The notes under the pieces: model-generated
Seen by the model: only the letters and a program-made list of their open reading frames with translations
Database searches by the model: none
Told to the model about the DNA's origin: nothing
NCBI RefSeq assembly: GCF_964340395.1
Contig: NC_135555.1
Span: forward strand, 27,740,725 to 27,804,724
DNA length: 64,000 nt
Reading direction: 5' to 3'
Origin: Glandiceps talaboti
Lineage: Eukaryota > Hemichordata > Enteropneusta > Spengelidae
Program-made: the position numbers and the translations under genes
Shown here: positions 22,538 through 34,216 of the stretch, one piece after another
Position numbering within the stretch: position 1 is the stretch's first letter
Layout of the letters: each line of letters opens with the position of its first letter

Positions 22538-22965
22538 ACTATCGTGTTTATTTTGGAGATAAATGTAAGCATCATTAGGATTAGTTCGTTTGTGTGTACT
22601 ACATGTTGATTGACAGCTGCGTAAAGTTATCAATGGCAAAGTTGGCGTAACTTTTCTGACGTCTGACCGAAAGTAATTTCGAGAAATGTACCTCAGATTT
22701 CCATTCTTATTGAAGACGCATGCAGTAATTACATACGTCATATATTCATAATGACTTGGTCACAGTACGGTAGGTAGATATGTCAATGGTTGGAACACAT
22801 GCATAACTGCAGTTCAGCAGGAGCTATCGCTAGGTTGTTACCACTTCCCTATTGTTTAGCAAAATTACCACAAATAAAAGGGCCTTTGCCGTTTATATAC
22901 GGGATTATATTAGCGCTATCAATGGGGATACTACTAGGACAATGTTGCAGACGTTGTTAGCTGTA
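22538..22965. other. Gene-free stretch
   Basis: I see no coding frame or repeat boundary between the G-tract MITE and the RecQ-like fragment. Confidence 0.4.
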
Positions 22966-23196
22966 TCATGATGGCTGTATCGAGAATGGTCGGAGCGACT
23001 TCATAGCCCGGGCTTCATAGGCTATGGACTTGCCACTTCCTGTCAGTACACTAACGAAAACATCTTTCCCAGAGACATAGGCATCTATAATTCTCTGAAA
23101 GTCTTTCAAGTGTGAGTATCCAAGTTTCACCAATGCGTCTCGATATGTTGACTCGCTTGGTGACTCCGGTGATGCCATGTTCATTTTGATTGACAA
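22966..23196 (-). pseudogene. RecQ-like DNA helicase N-terminal fragment
   Basis: Reads MASPESPSESTYRDALVKLG, then YSHLKDFQRIIDAYVSGKDV and FVSVLTGSGKSIAYE before diverging to a stop. The Gln-containing motif 0 region (LKDFQ), the GKDVFV strand and a Walker A (TGSGKS) are the opening of a RecQ-type helicase domain. Only motif 0 and motif I are present; DEAH and the later motifs are absent, and no donor site is obvious after the Walker A. It is therefore a fragment, probably mobilised with or derived from a repeat. A second, independent RecQ-like N-terminus lies at 58965-59060. Confidence 0.65.
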
Positions 23197-23550
23197 GCTT
23201 TGTGAACTATGACCTAAATGTCAAATAGTCTACAATAAAAATGTCCTTATTGTTATCGCATGAGGGCGCGGCAAGGGACAACAGTCGCTCGGGCCTTCGG
23301 CCCTTGATATCAGTATGCGATTATAGTAGTGTTGCGCCAGATCGGAGTTTAGATAAGACGTAGGAAAAAAAGGCACAAGCGACTGTCGACAGTCTAATGG
23401 AGATACAATATGTCAGTTTTGTAAACGAAGCAAAGTATGAGGTCAATGTGACGTCTCATGATGCATGATGCAACAACAAAATGTTGACATAGAGTAGATG
23501 ATTTATGTGGAGAGGACATCGTCAAAACGCACCTATGGGAAGTTTCTAAG
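23197..23550. other. Gene-free stretch upstream of the RecQ-like fragment
   Basis: Moderately CpG-rich sequence that could be a former promoter for the minus-strand RecQ-like fragment. No specific motif is strong enough to call. Confidence 0.3.
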
Positions 23551-24504
23551 TTAGGCTGCTTTCACAAAAACTTGTTAGGGGGGGGGGGGTGTGTGGGGGA
23601 TTTTTTGTCAAACCCTAATTTTTTTTCAAGTACCCCCCTGCCATATTCCAAAATTTTTCAAGTACCCCCCCCCCCCCCCCCCCCCCCCCCCCGCCAAAGC
23701 CACAAATATTTCAAGTACCCCCCTACCCGAATAAATTTTCAAGTACCCCCCACCCAAATAATTTTTTTTTGGAATACTCTTCCTGTGCGTTAACATTCCA
23801 TACCAAGTACAAAACTGTACATAATACACTTAATACCAACTTTGTCCATTATATATATAATCAATTTGTATATTGTGTGTATATATACACAAACACCAGT
23901 TAAAACAAAATGTTATGTTAACCAGTGCCTTTCCAAAAAACAACATATACTTGTAAATGAATTACACTTTGAATAACTCTTGTAAAATGATCAGCAGACC
24001 AACTGAGTCTTTGTTTTCTGTTCAATATTGTATTAGTACATTATACTAGTAGTGTTACAATTGAATGTAATTTTAGTTGTATTTGCAAATATTGTGATGC
24101 ACATGTTATCTAAAGAGAGTTTTATACTGTATTGTTCCAGTTCAGTTTCCTAAATGTGTGCTAAAAGAAATCAAATTAGTCTAAATAACACTGAAAAAAC
24201 TCTTAATAAAATGCATTGCCATGTATCCTGTTCTTGTTTGATGTAAATTAGTTCAATATAATGTCAAAAGAAAATAAATGTATGACTCAAAAATGCCAGC
24301 CACATTTCATCTAACAGAATAGGAATCAAGTGATATATATCAGTGGTAATGATAATTAAGATGGCCCTATTATCATAGTAATTGTATATCTTAATGAACC
24401 TGGTAATACATTTACCTTGTAAGAGCCTGATTATTGGACTGGTTTTTACGTTAGATTACAAAGGTGAATGCAGGATTTTAAACAAAGTCTCAGAATGTGT
24501 TTAT

Positions 24505-24737
24505 TTAAATTGTTGATTTCCAAGTGGTAGCTCTCCTTCCAGATCTTGTGCATATAAACATGGCATTGTCATCATCATCATCAGACCCAATTTCTCCTTC
24601 AACTTCATCAGAGTTGGAACTAGCTGTATCACCATTCTCACTGTCACTGTCATCAGATGACAAATTACTCTCACTTTCTTTAGATTGATAATAGTGGCAT
24701 CTTACAACCTCAACTTTGTCTATTTTGTGAATTTTTT
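24505..24737 (-). pseudogene. Acidic C-terminal ORF remnant inside the Harbinger-like element
   Basis: A minus-strand frame reads KVEVVRCHYYQSKESES, then a long Ser/Asp/Glu stretch (SSDDSDSENGD, DEVEGEIGSDDDDD), then NAMFICTRSGRRATTWKSTI and a stop. Composition is clearly protein-like, with biased codons. A possible acceptor (ttttcacaaaatag) lies upstream on the minus strand, so it could be a terminal exon. The family is not recognised. Confidence 0.4.
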
Positions 24738-25679
24738 AAATGAGTATGTTTGTGTATTATTATTATTATTATTATGTGCTGCTTCAAGTATTTATATATT
24801 CAGATATGTTTTACAGAGATATGTTTTAAGCATTCCAAAAAAATTCCACAGTTTGTGCAAACACTACTTTATGAAAATGTTTATTGAGACTATATTGGAG
24901 TATTTGCTCATATTGTTTCAGTTCACTACCTCATTCCTGCCATATATCTTTAGGGTACATGTAACTTTATATTGAGAGTTATGTCAAAGTTTATTTATTT
25001 ATCTTTATATTTACAAGTAATAGTATATTCATGCAAAGTTGAAAAGTACGTGCAAAAAACTTATTTTACTTTTTCTCTGTTAACTCAGCTTGTGAGATAT
25101 TGTCTTCTGTTTCACATGTAGCAGACGTTGCCAATATGCTAATTTTTAGGAAATATTTAGAATGTGTTATTAAAAGTTTATGTTGAAAATTATAGTCATA
25201 TCTATAGGATGAAAAAATACCTTGCACAGAAGTTTTTGATACTTGTCAAGTATGTTTTAGTGCAGGTGCATCTTTTACATTTTGATGGCAGGCTGAGATG
25301 AACCTTTTCCAACTCTTTTTTTTTAACTTCCAAGAGCTGCAAATGTAAAATGTTGTCTGTCATATTTGTCTATCATTCAATACTAGTAAGAATTTCCACG
25401 AAAAAGTTACATATCATTGTGATAACCACAAACCAAAACACAGTCATGTCACAAAGAATATTTTCAGTACAGTGTAAAGGTAATTTCACACATTAAATGA
25501 ACCAAATTTCAGTAGATAATAGTGTACATGAAAGACACTGGTATTTTCAGACAAAAAACAATCTGTACCACTCAATTCGCCCATTTCAATTTATCATTAC
25601 ATTAACAGTTTATTAAAAGAAAATTAAAATTTGACTGTTTTTGTTTTTCATTTTACTAACTTGTGAGCAACTGTTGTTT

Positions 25680-25687
25680 GTAGCTGC

Positions 25688-25732
<45 letters not shown>
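25680..25732. repeat. (GTT)n microsatellite
   Basis: About 18 uninterrupted TTG/GTT triplets. Confidence 0.95.
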
Positions 25733-25733
<1 letters not shown>

Positions 25734-25902
25734 GAAAAAGGAAGACCAACATTTTAAAAGCTTATTTTCCCATGTTTGAAAAGTCATGATGTCAATTTAT
25801 TTTCAGGTACCCCCCCCCCCCCCCGACACACACACACACACTATCCATATATTTTCAAGTCCCCCCCCCCCCCCCCAACAAGTTTTTGTGAAAGCAGCCT
25901 TA

Positions 25903-26892
25903 GGCCATGTTTCGGTAGAACATGAAACGAATACAACGTAAATCCCGAAATTACCGATGACATGTCATGTGTTTGACCATGGTTTGACGTGACCTGTAAA
26001 CTTGAACTAAAATCTCGTAGACAGCCAGCGTGGTGTATTGTGAAGGTGTTTTTCGGCTTTCCCAACAAATTGATGGATCGACCGATGTTGATTCAATCCT
26101 TCTATTAACGTGAAATTCAAAAGTGTTTTCGTCTAAAATAGTTTTTTTTTTCAGAAATAGATTAATTATTCAAAACAGATTTGTCCATGTTTTCATGTGA
26201 CATTTGAAACAGCTGAAAGCCGCCGTCAATGCGTTCATCACTGTCATGGTGCGGCGTTCAACATCAATGTGACAAATTACAGTAATGACATCCGAACACA
26301 GTCCCTCTGATAGAGGACTGTGCGAATAAAAAAAAACGACTTAACAACTTGAAGAATAAAAGGCATTAGACCTAGTAAATACAAGTTCTAGTTTCAAAAA
26401 GCCCACATATATTTGTAAAGAAATAACTTATTATACGTATGGACGCTGAAGTTGATTTCCACTGTTAGTTTAATGTAGTGCACCATACTGTACAACGCTA
26501 TAGTGGAGCGGGGTGGGGGTGGTACTGCATCTTTACACATTACAATATGTGTGATTCAAGTCCATTTCTAACATTCCGTGTCGGCACATAAACTGAATTC
26601 GAACCGGTTTTAAACTGAATCGATTCATATGGGGACAGGCCTTATTACGCTACCTTTTGAAAGTGTCTTTGTAAGTGATAAACCATTCTGATTGTGGTTT
26701 GTGGTTACTAAGCTGATTGACTGTATTTTCATCCTGATCAATAAATTAAATTGTTCGAGTTCTTTTGAATTGTATGTTGCCCATTTTCCCTGCAATCCCC
26801 TGCAAACTACAAAATCGTGTTTCATCCCATCTTTCTATGCATGATCCTTCATGATACATCCATGGGAGGTAGCTAAATAGTCCATAATTGAA
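25903..26892. other. Gene-free stretch inside NSMAF intron 1
   Basis: No coding frame or terminal repeat was recognised in this mixed, moderately AT-rich sequence. Confidence 0.4.
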
Positions 26893-29806
26893 CAGTTGCG
26901 GGGCAAAGTGCTAGATCTAGCACTTCGCCACTTTTTGACAAAGTGCTAGATCTAGCACTTCGCCAGTTTTCGCCAAAGTGCTAGATCTAGCACTTCGCCA
27001 GAAAACAACGTAGTGCGGGACTGTAAACAACGAAGCACCTCCAGCGGCTGGATATAACGTGGTCGCATCGTCATATCAGTAGTCCGTGTATGTGGTCATG
27101 TGGCGCATGATCGACTCCAAAACTTATCTTTGGCCGATTGTAACAACGACACGATTTATCTGAAGTTTGTTAAATGTTTGCCGAGTAAAACGGCCGGTTG
27201 AAAGTTCACGTTGCCGTACGGTTGTGTCCCGGGGGTTGTGTGTTCTGTTACAAACATGCCTTGTCAATATCTGGTGGTGGGTGGGTGCGTGATCACAGAA
27301 ACAAGTGTTATTATTTTACCCCTTTCATATACAATTGGCTAAAACACGTCAATGTCATTGATATTATCGACATTGTATTGTATTCTGATAGAAACATTCT
27401 GATACATATCTCGGGAAACTAGTGTCTGTGGTCGGGACTGTACTTCAGAATCTGCAATCTACTCTGTAAACAAGGACTAGTCACTCGGTATTTCTTGTAC
27501 CATGTCTATTTTAGAGCGGGAAAGATATATCAATCGTAACGTCTTGAAATAAATTTGAAAATCACTGAAATCTTTATCAAGTATCCATCTTTCAGTATAA
27601 TCACTTGTGTGCTTATTAGTCCCCGCCGGACGAAGTCCGAGACGGGGACTTATGGATTGGGTTCCGTCTGTCCGTGCGTCCGTCCGTCCGTCCGTCCGTC
27701 CGCTACCTGGCAGCCATTTCGTTGGTGCAGTTTTCATGTCCAAAGCCATAACTCAGATATGCTTGAACAGGTCCCCCCCCCCCATACCCGACCCATTCTT
27801 TATTGTTGATGGTTTATTCCATCACATCATCTTGAGGAGTAGGCATGTGCCATGTCCAATGAGGAGACACAACATGAGTAGGCATGTTCCATGTCCAACG
27901 AGCAGACACAACATATCTAAGTCTGTTTGATTTAGGTTCACAAGTGTTGTTGCATGATCAGAGTAGTGATATCAAGAAAATGACAAAACATAAACTGCCA
28001 GTTCCTTAAAACCCAATCATAGCAGGGACTATGTCATTCTCAATGACTTGTTTTCATTCTAATCCATGACGTAGTAGAAAAAGAATATTGTGCAAAATCA
28101 TGTCATAACTCTGGTGACTTACACGAGGTAGAGCCCCTCCGAGGACTCATTTATTCTATAAAAATCTTTTAAAATTTCTCCAAACTTTTTGAACGGATAG
28201 TTTTATTTAGTTGATCTCTCTGAAATGACAAAATAAATGTGGGGGGGGGGGGGGGGGTGACGAAATAAATGTGGAGGGGGGGGGGGGTCATTGTGTTTGT
28301 TTTTAAACAAACCGACACACCTTTATTTTCCCCGGATCCTATATGGTTAACACAGGATTTGGCTGCCATGCTGGATTCTAAAAAGATAAGTTTCACAATA
28401 TGCACTCTTTTTCCGGAATGTATTCCATATTAACTTGCGATGTGCTTTTAAGACATCAGTCATTCCCACTTATCACAACTCTACCTATGAGCTCCCACAA
28501 CCTTTCTCGTATAAATCATTTCCTAACGCTCTTTCTCGAACGGTCGTCATCTGTATTTCTTACTGTTGTTAATGATATGCAATCCAGTTCACGAGTGACG
28601 GTTATTACTGCTCCACGAACCTTGGCTTCACACTACACTAATTATAGCATTATGAAGTAACTTCCTCTGGACCGAACCAAACTATAACCGATGGCTATTA
28701 TTATTATTTCCCACCATGACATTGGATATAATTTCTGAGCGAACAGGAATTGCATAAGGGACGATATTGAAATTGGTGATTGTCTAGGAATGCAAAATAT
28801 CAGTAAACAGTAATGTAGTGATGGTTTACTTGAGATCTGGCGAAGTTATGGATTATTTCTTGTCGTTGTTTTCAGTCAAGAAGTTGGCAGTACCAAGTAT
28901 ATGGAATTTACAAAACAGAAGTAACGGGTTATTTATAGATTTCTATCAAAATGTTAACAGCAATGAAGGGCTGAAATTAAAATTGTTCACACGAATATGT
29001 TTTCGCACTTATGTTTTTGATAGTAATATTTTTTGTGATCTATTAACGATCCGATAATACCGAAAGAAGTTAATCTATTCAATAGAAATATAGTGAACAT
29101 GATATAAACTTACACCCAGACTTTATTTTCGTGTTCAACGATCAAGAAAAATCTTCGCTCTCGCATCTAGACACACACTAACCCCCCCCCCACACACCAA
29201 GAAATTCAGTTTTGCTTTATATTATTTCTTTGTCATGCAATGTTACAAATGTCACTGCCATTAAATCTGCAGTATGAAGTCTGTGACGCATGCCGAACAA
29301 AATGTCTCTTCTTCCTGAAATCTTCGAAGTTTCGACTGTATATGGGAGTGCGTTATTTGACTTGACAGCTGTCAAAATGGAGGTCTACGGTTGTTGGTAG
29401 TGGTGTCAAGCCGTGTCAAGTATGGAGTACGAAACGTGGTACCGAAACGACCACGAAAAACGAAAAAATACAAAACTGGACGTTACTAAAAATTACGAAG
29501 TAGAAACTTGGTTGTGCATTGGCAAAACAGACTAAAAACATATGGAAAATCAAATTCTAAGGTCGTTAAACACGGGAATTAACATTTTACACTGAGAGCA
29601 ATAACATGTCCATTAGGTATAACATGACATATTTACCGATGACCACTTTGCCACTCTTTTTGAAGTGCTAGATCTAGCACTAGCTTCGCCACTTTTTGAC
29701 AAAGTGCTAGATCTAGCACTTCGCTAAGTGCTAGATCTAAGTGCTAGATCTAGCACTTTGTTAAAAAGTGGCGAAGTGCTAGATCTAGCACTTTGCCCCG
29801 CAACTG
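26893..29806. mobile_element. 2.9-kb element with terminal arrays of an 18-bp palindrome
   Basis: The left end, CAGTTGCGGGGCAAAGTGCT, and the right end, its complement, are inverted. Each end is built from repeats of the perfect palindrome AGTGCTAGATCTAGCACT: left at 26907-26924, 26942-26959 and 26977-26994; right at 29664-29681, 29703-29720, 29740-29757 and 29775-29792. These are joined by TTCGCCACTTTTTGACAA spacers, and the two ends agree for about 70 bp. The interior has no recognised transposase and contains family E copy 2. No clean target duplication was found. It ends 144 bp before the NSMAF exon b acceptor. Confidence 0.75.
27614..28054. mobile_element. Repeat family E, copy 2, internally deleted
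   Basis: The 5' hairpin AGTCCCCGCCGGAC / GTCCGAGACGGGGACT (27618-27650) is followed by a CCGTCCGT microsatellite. The same 3' hairpin as copy 1 (GTCATTctcAATGAC) ends near TTGTTTT. It lacks about 150 bp present in copy 1, including the CCGATT block. It is nested inside the palindrome-ended element. Confidence 0.7.
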
Positions 29807-29925
29807 ATTTTGAATTCTTTGTTACATGAAAACACTGTCTAGTACCACCCTAGTAACAAAAACTAATGTAATCTAATCAACTTAAAAGACATTACTACTT
29901 TGAAAAGTTTTAGGATGAATATTGA

Positions 29926-30126
<201 letters not shown>

Positions 30127-30229
30127 TGAGTGCATGCAGTGTTCTCTACGGCAGTACTTTCACAAAAGTAGTGAGTGGAAGTGCAGCAGAAAACACGTAC
30201 TGCAAGCAAGAGTGCAAATACTCCTGAGA

Positions 30230-30872
30230 ACCCACTAGCATGGGGTTCTGTTATGATAATCTGAGTACCCAGTAGCATGGGGTTCTGTCATAATCTGAGT
30301 ACCCAGTGGCATGGGGGTTCTGTTATGATAATCTGAGTACCCAGTAGCATGGGGTTCTGTCATAATCTGAGTACCCAGTGGCATCGGGCTCTGTCTGTTA
30401 TGATAATCTGAGTACCCAGTAGCATGGGGTTCTGTCATAATCTGAGTACCCAGTGGCATCGGGCTCTGTCTGTTATGATAGTCTGAATACCCAGTAGCAT
30501 GGGGTTCTATTATAATCTGAGCACCCAGTGGCATGGGGTTCTGTTATGATAATCTGAGTACCCAGTGGCATCGGGCTCTGTCTGTTATGATAGTCTGAGT
30601 ACCCAGTAGCATGGGGTTCTATTATAATCTGAGTACCCAGTAGCATGGGGTTCTGTCATAATCTGAGTACCCAGTGGCATGGGGGTTCTGTTATGATAAT
30701 CTGAGTACCCAGTAGCATGGGGTTCTATTATAATCTGAGTACCCAGTGGCATCGGGCTCTGTCTGTTATGATAGTCTGAGAACCCAGTAGCATGGGGTTC
30801 TGTTATGATAATCAGAGTACCCAGTGGCATGGGGTTCTGTTATGATAATCTGAGTACCCAGTGGCATGGGTT
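30230..30872. repeat. 31-40-bp minisatellite beside NSMAF exon b
   Basis: About 17 tandem units around CAGTAGCATGGGGTTCTG and TTATGATAATCTGAGTACC. They differ by presence or absence of TTATGA and by the variant GGCATCGGGCTCTGTCTG. The array begins about 150 bp after the exon b donor. Minus-strand open frames (MPLGTQI...) are array artefacts. Confidence 0.9.
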
Positions 30873-30916
30873 TCTGTTCCCTTATGTTATGAAAGGGTGA
30901 TAACAAAATAGCAGAA

Positions 30917-31210
30917 ATGAAACTAAAGATAAATATTGCCTATGTGATAGCCAAACAAAAATTGCCATTTTCGCTATTTCCAAGTTACTGCTACTGCTCA
31001 AAAAAAATGCTGTGGTATTAAATCCAACCTATGATAACACTCACAAATGCCCAAAGATGATCGGAACAATTGCTGGACGAATCAGGAATGACTTGGCTAA
31101 TGATATCAGAAACGAAGCTAAATATATTTCTATTTTAATTGATGACAATAGAGCTGGGCAGGAGTGTGAAATAGTCTACATGCAATGAGTAGACAAACCG
31201 AATTGTAAAC
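30917..31210 (+). pseudogene. ZNF862-type hAT-derived protein, 5' part of split fragment
   Basis: Reads NIAYVIAKQKLPFSLFPS and then, after a frameshift, LNPTYDNTHKCPKMIGTIAG, RIRNDLANDIRNEAKYISIL, IDDNRAGQECEIVYM. This is the region leading into the first catalytic Asp of hAT transposase-derived proteins of the ZNF862/KIAA1586 type (IAKxxLPF, and SILIDD where others have MIDGD). A stop (TGA) follows YMQ. The coding text is then broken by the hAT element at 31211 and resumes at 32285. It is a decayed copy. Confidence 0.7.
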
Positions 31211-32284
31211 CAGGGTTCGCACCGTCCTGGAAAACCCTGGAATTTCAAACCCTCCCTGGAAAACCCTGGAAAACCCTGGAAAAATTCTCCCTACCCCTGG
31301 AAACCCCTGGAAAATGATCGTGATCAATTAATATTGACAATCGACATGTCTGTGCTCGAGCCATATATTCATATGATTCACTACACTGAGTCTCGTAAAT
31401 GTGAAATCGCGAAAATATTTTCAAAGTCTTTTCCCACCATGGTAAATCACGATGATTAAACCCAGACAGTCAACTGATCGTTCCATGAGACACTTTGCCC
31501 ACAGACCATGCCTAAGCATAGTTGAATGGGCACTGTTATGTTTGTTTCAATCTTGCGTATTGCTACTCCGAGACCAGTCGTCATTTCAGCGACATAATAT
31601 TGTAACAGTCCCGAGGGTAACATAGGTCTGTTAGCAAAATTATCATAACATTGTAGCGAGTATCAAAGCATCACCAACCATGATTAGAAATTGTTACAAC
31701 TTTGGTGAATGAGTTGACATACTACAAATCATGCATGGCAATGCTAACATTCCTAAATGGTCAAGTTGGGTTGAGAAATTGCGATGTTCCGCAACATGTG
31801 GCGTGGTATCCATACATAAACATCAAGATGCAAGGGATGAACGTATTCAGTTATTCATAGATCGAAATTTCATTACGTAAATGACGTTTTTATTCAAAAT
31901 TTTGAAGAAAACATTTTTTGGTGACCTCTAAATCTAGTCACATCAAACCATACAATAATGAGGACAAACTTTCGTTTTTTAATTCTTTTTTTTTCTGGAT
32001 CTGTCTGACTTAGACTGACGAATGCTGCAACTCAAATCTTACATGATCAATGCACCAGCTTGACGAAACGACTACTTAGCTTAGGGGTAGGACAGAGGTT
32101 TTTCCGTTAATCTTAGCATGCAAACGTGGTTTTGAAACGACAATTAGATGTCATTAAAAAAATACACTTTGGTGCTCAACACCCCAGGAAAATAGCCAAA
32201 ATCAATACGAATACCCCTGGAAAACTGACGAAAAACCCCTGGAAAGTCCTGGAATTTTGTTTTGCTTTAATTGTACGAACCCTG
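31211..32284. mobile_element. hAT-like non-autonomous element (hAT-1)
   Basis: The ends CAGGGTTCG ... CGAACCCTG are inverted, and GTAAAC lies on both sides (31205-31210 and 32285-32290). hAT elements usually duplicate 8 bp; only 6 are clear here. Subterminal repeats of CCTGGAAAACCC occur at both ends (31220-31320 and 32215-32255), a common hAT arrangement. The interior shares long stretches with the second hAT at 32840-38177. No transposase. It interrupts the ZNF862-type fragment. Confidence 0.75.
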
Positions 32285-32491
32285 GTAAACTTAGTAGTGA
32301 ATTTAGTGGGACAGAAGGAAGTTCACCACGCACATGCCGATGATGGTGTTAGCATGACTAAAACTCTATGTGACAAAGTTGATGAAAGTTGGAAGCAGAA
32401 ACTTATTGGATTTGGAGCAGATGGTGCGTCTGTCAATCTCGGTCAAAACAGGAATGTATACACTTTACCCAGGGACAAAGTAGGGCAATAA
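32285..32491 (+). pseudogene. ZNF862-type hAT-derived protein, 3' part of split fragment
   Basis: Resumes the frame after the hAT insertion: VNLVVNLVGQKEVHHAHADD, then SMTKTLCDKVDESWKQKLIG, FGADGASVNLGQN, ending at a stop after about 20 further residues. (I)GFGADGASVNLG is a hallmark of the hAT/ZNF862 core and follows the first catalytic Asp region at the expected distance. The C-terminal dimerisation domain is missing. Confidence 0.75.
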
Positions 32492-32730
32492 TACTGTATC
32501 ACTTCACTGTATTAAAGTTAATAAACTGTTATGATGCTTACCATGAAGTATGCATATTTTTCTGATGCGTGATAGTAATGCTATGATGGTTTTGAATTTT
32601 GAGGATGGCAAGCTTTCCTATGCTGGGACTTGAAATATCACAGATATAGAGCTAACTTTCTTGCATAAATCATGAAATTGCAAGACTACCCTTATGGAAG
32701 GCATTGGTCAAAAACTTTTATCTCAAAAGG
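32492..32730. other. Repeat mosaic before the split LINE
   Basis: Contains family B phrases (CAGATATAGAGCTAACTTTC, then TTATGGAAGGCATTGG, as at 61450-61490) followed by a short family A-like phrase (GTCAAAAACTTTTATCTC). No gene. Confidence 0.5.
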
Positions 32731-32839
32731 AGACCTGGTGTTTCTTGGTGTTTCTTGTCACTCAACTGGATGGTTTCACCTCAAGGAATAAGACAGGGCT
32801 GTCCCTTGTCTACAGCATTATTTGTCATAGCTGTTGAAC
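32731..32839 (+). pseudogene. LINE-2 reverse transcriptase, 5' piece
   Basis: Reads VSPQGIRQGCPLSTALFVIA VE. GIRQGCPLS..LF is reverse-transcriptase motif 4 (B), followed by the helix that normally reads xxLAVE. The frame is broken immediately after GTTGAAC by the hAT at 32840 and continues in frame in the minisatellite at 38178. The upstream fingers domain is not seen. Confidence 0.8.
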
Positions 32840-33635
32840 CAGTGTGTGAAATTAACACAAAAAAGGTCCTGGTCAAAAGGACCAACAGAGATTTAAGCTG
32901 CTGGTCCTGATGGAAAACTGTTGGTCCTTCACATGTCGTCTTTGAGCGTAGATACATGTAATTTTTTATCGCCAACACTCAATAGATAGTGATTCTCACT
33001 AATACAACCATGTTCTCACCTTCCATGTTTCCAATGATGACATCATCTTCTATCGTAGTTGGTCATAGTTTGTCATAATTTTCGATTGTCAAAGAAAACC
33101 ATGTACTCCAGCCAGTAATGTGCTGATGATACTAGTACTGTACATGTTATTATGAATGCAAGTTCATGGGCGATACTCATCAAAAAACAATTAGATATGC
33201 ACAAAATCAAAGTTTCAATATACAATGTACATGATGGTATGTAGAAACTGCATCATTCAAAATTTGTGATGGACGCATGAACGTAATATTGTAACAGTCC
33301 TGGGTTAACAGTAAATCTTTGAGGAAGATTATCATACAATTGAGTGAGTCTCAAAGCATCAATCGCAGTTAGACTTTGTTTTTTGCACGGTCAACAAACT
33401 AACACTACAACTTCAACTTACAAGCTCACGCTTGGCAGCCATGGTAGGGCAAAGCATGGAAGTAGAAGTAGGGTTCTACTTCCATGGGCAAAGAAATGCA
33501 GTTGAATTTCCGGGTTGCGGAAGTGCAGTTTTGACTTTTATATCGTCGATAAACGGGATTTGTTTTATATATTCTAAAACAACAATTAATTTTTTAAGTT
33601 TCTCAGTACAGTAACATTCCTAAATGGAAATCCCT

Positions 33636-34216
33636 CTTGTTGGAAAAAGGCAGTTAGTACTTTAGATAATATCTGTTCTAAATATGACCTTGTGGATATA
33701 TATAGAATTCGCAACCCCTCTACAAAGCGCTTCACCTGGCGTAGGCTTCGCCCGGTTCTGATTCAAAGTCGCATTGATTTTTTCCTTGTGAGTAATTCAT
33801 TTCAACAAGCAGTACTCAATACGGAGGTTATTTCTTGCATTTTTTCGGACCATTCTGCAATAACGCTTTCAGTGGGGGACAGTCGTACAAAATTGGGACG
33901 TTCATATTCGAAATTCAACAATAGTTTCCTATTTGAGGAAGATTACAAAAATACCATTCATGATAATTTCTATAATTGGGTAAACGAATATCACACAAAC
34001 GACCCCCGTTTACTCTGGGAATTTTTGAAATACAGGATCAAATGTTCTCTATTGTCTATGGTAAAAAGAAAGCTAGGGAGAAAAAGGAAGCTATTGCGAA
34101 TCTAGAAGAAAAGCTGAATACTCTAGAACGCCAGCTCGTAGAAGATTGTTCCGATAACACTAAGATTGAAATCGAGGGTACACGGAGAGAACTTCAATGC
34201 GAGATTGACTGTACAG
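33636..34216 (+). pseudogene. LINE-1 endonuclease C-terminus and linker, frameshifted
   Basis: Reads NPSCWKKAVSTLDNICSKYD, then RIRNPSTKRFTWRR, IQSRIDFFLVS and CIFSDHSAITLS. SRIDFFLVS and SDHSA.. are the last conserved blocks of the apurinic-type endonuclease of L1/Tx1 LINEs (SDH holds the catalytic His). A frameshift near 34070 moves the linker (KKEAIANLEEKLNTLERQL) into another frame. A second near 34217 leads into the reverse-transcriptase frame. N-terminal catalytic residues are outside the truncated copy. Confidence 0.85.

Larger units (their letters stand above)
23554..25899. mobile_element. Harbinger-like non-autonomous element with TTA duplication
   Basis: The ends are inverted (GGCTGCTTTCACAAAAACTT ... 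AAGTTTTTGTGAAAGCAGCC) and flanked by TTA at 23551-23553 and 25900-25902. A 3-bp TWA duplication with GG..CC ends is the PIF/Harbinger pattern. Long poly-G/C tracts lie just inside both ends, together with phrases such as TTTCAAGTACCCCCC. No transposase or Myb ORF is seen, except the acidic minus-strand remnant at 24505-24737. A (GTT)n tract lies at 25680-25732. Confidence 0.75.

Noticed and set aside
30235-30830. MPLGTQI-repeat proteins on the minus strand
   Set aside because: Artefacts of the 31-40-bp minisatellite.
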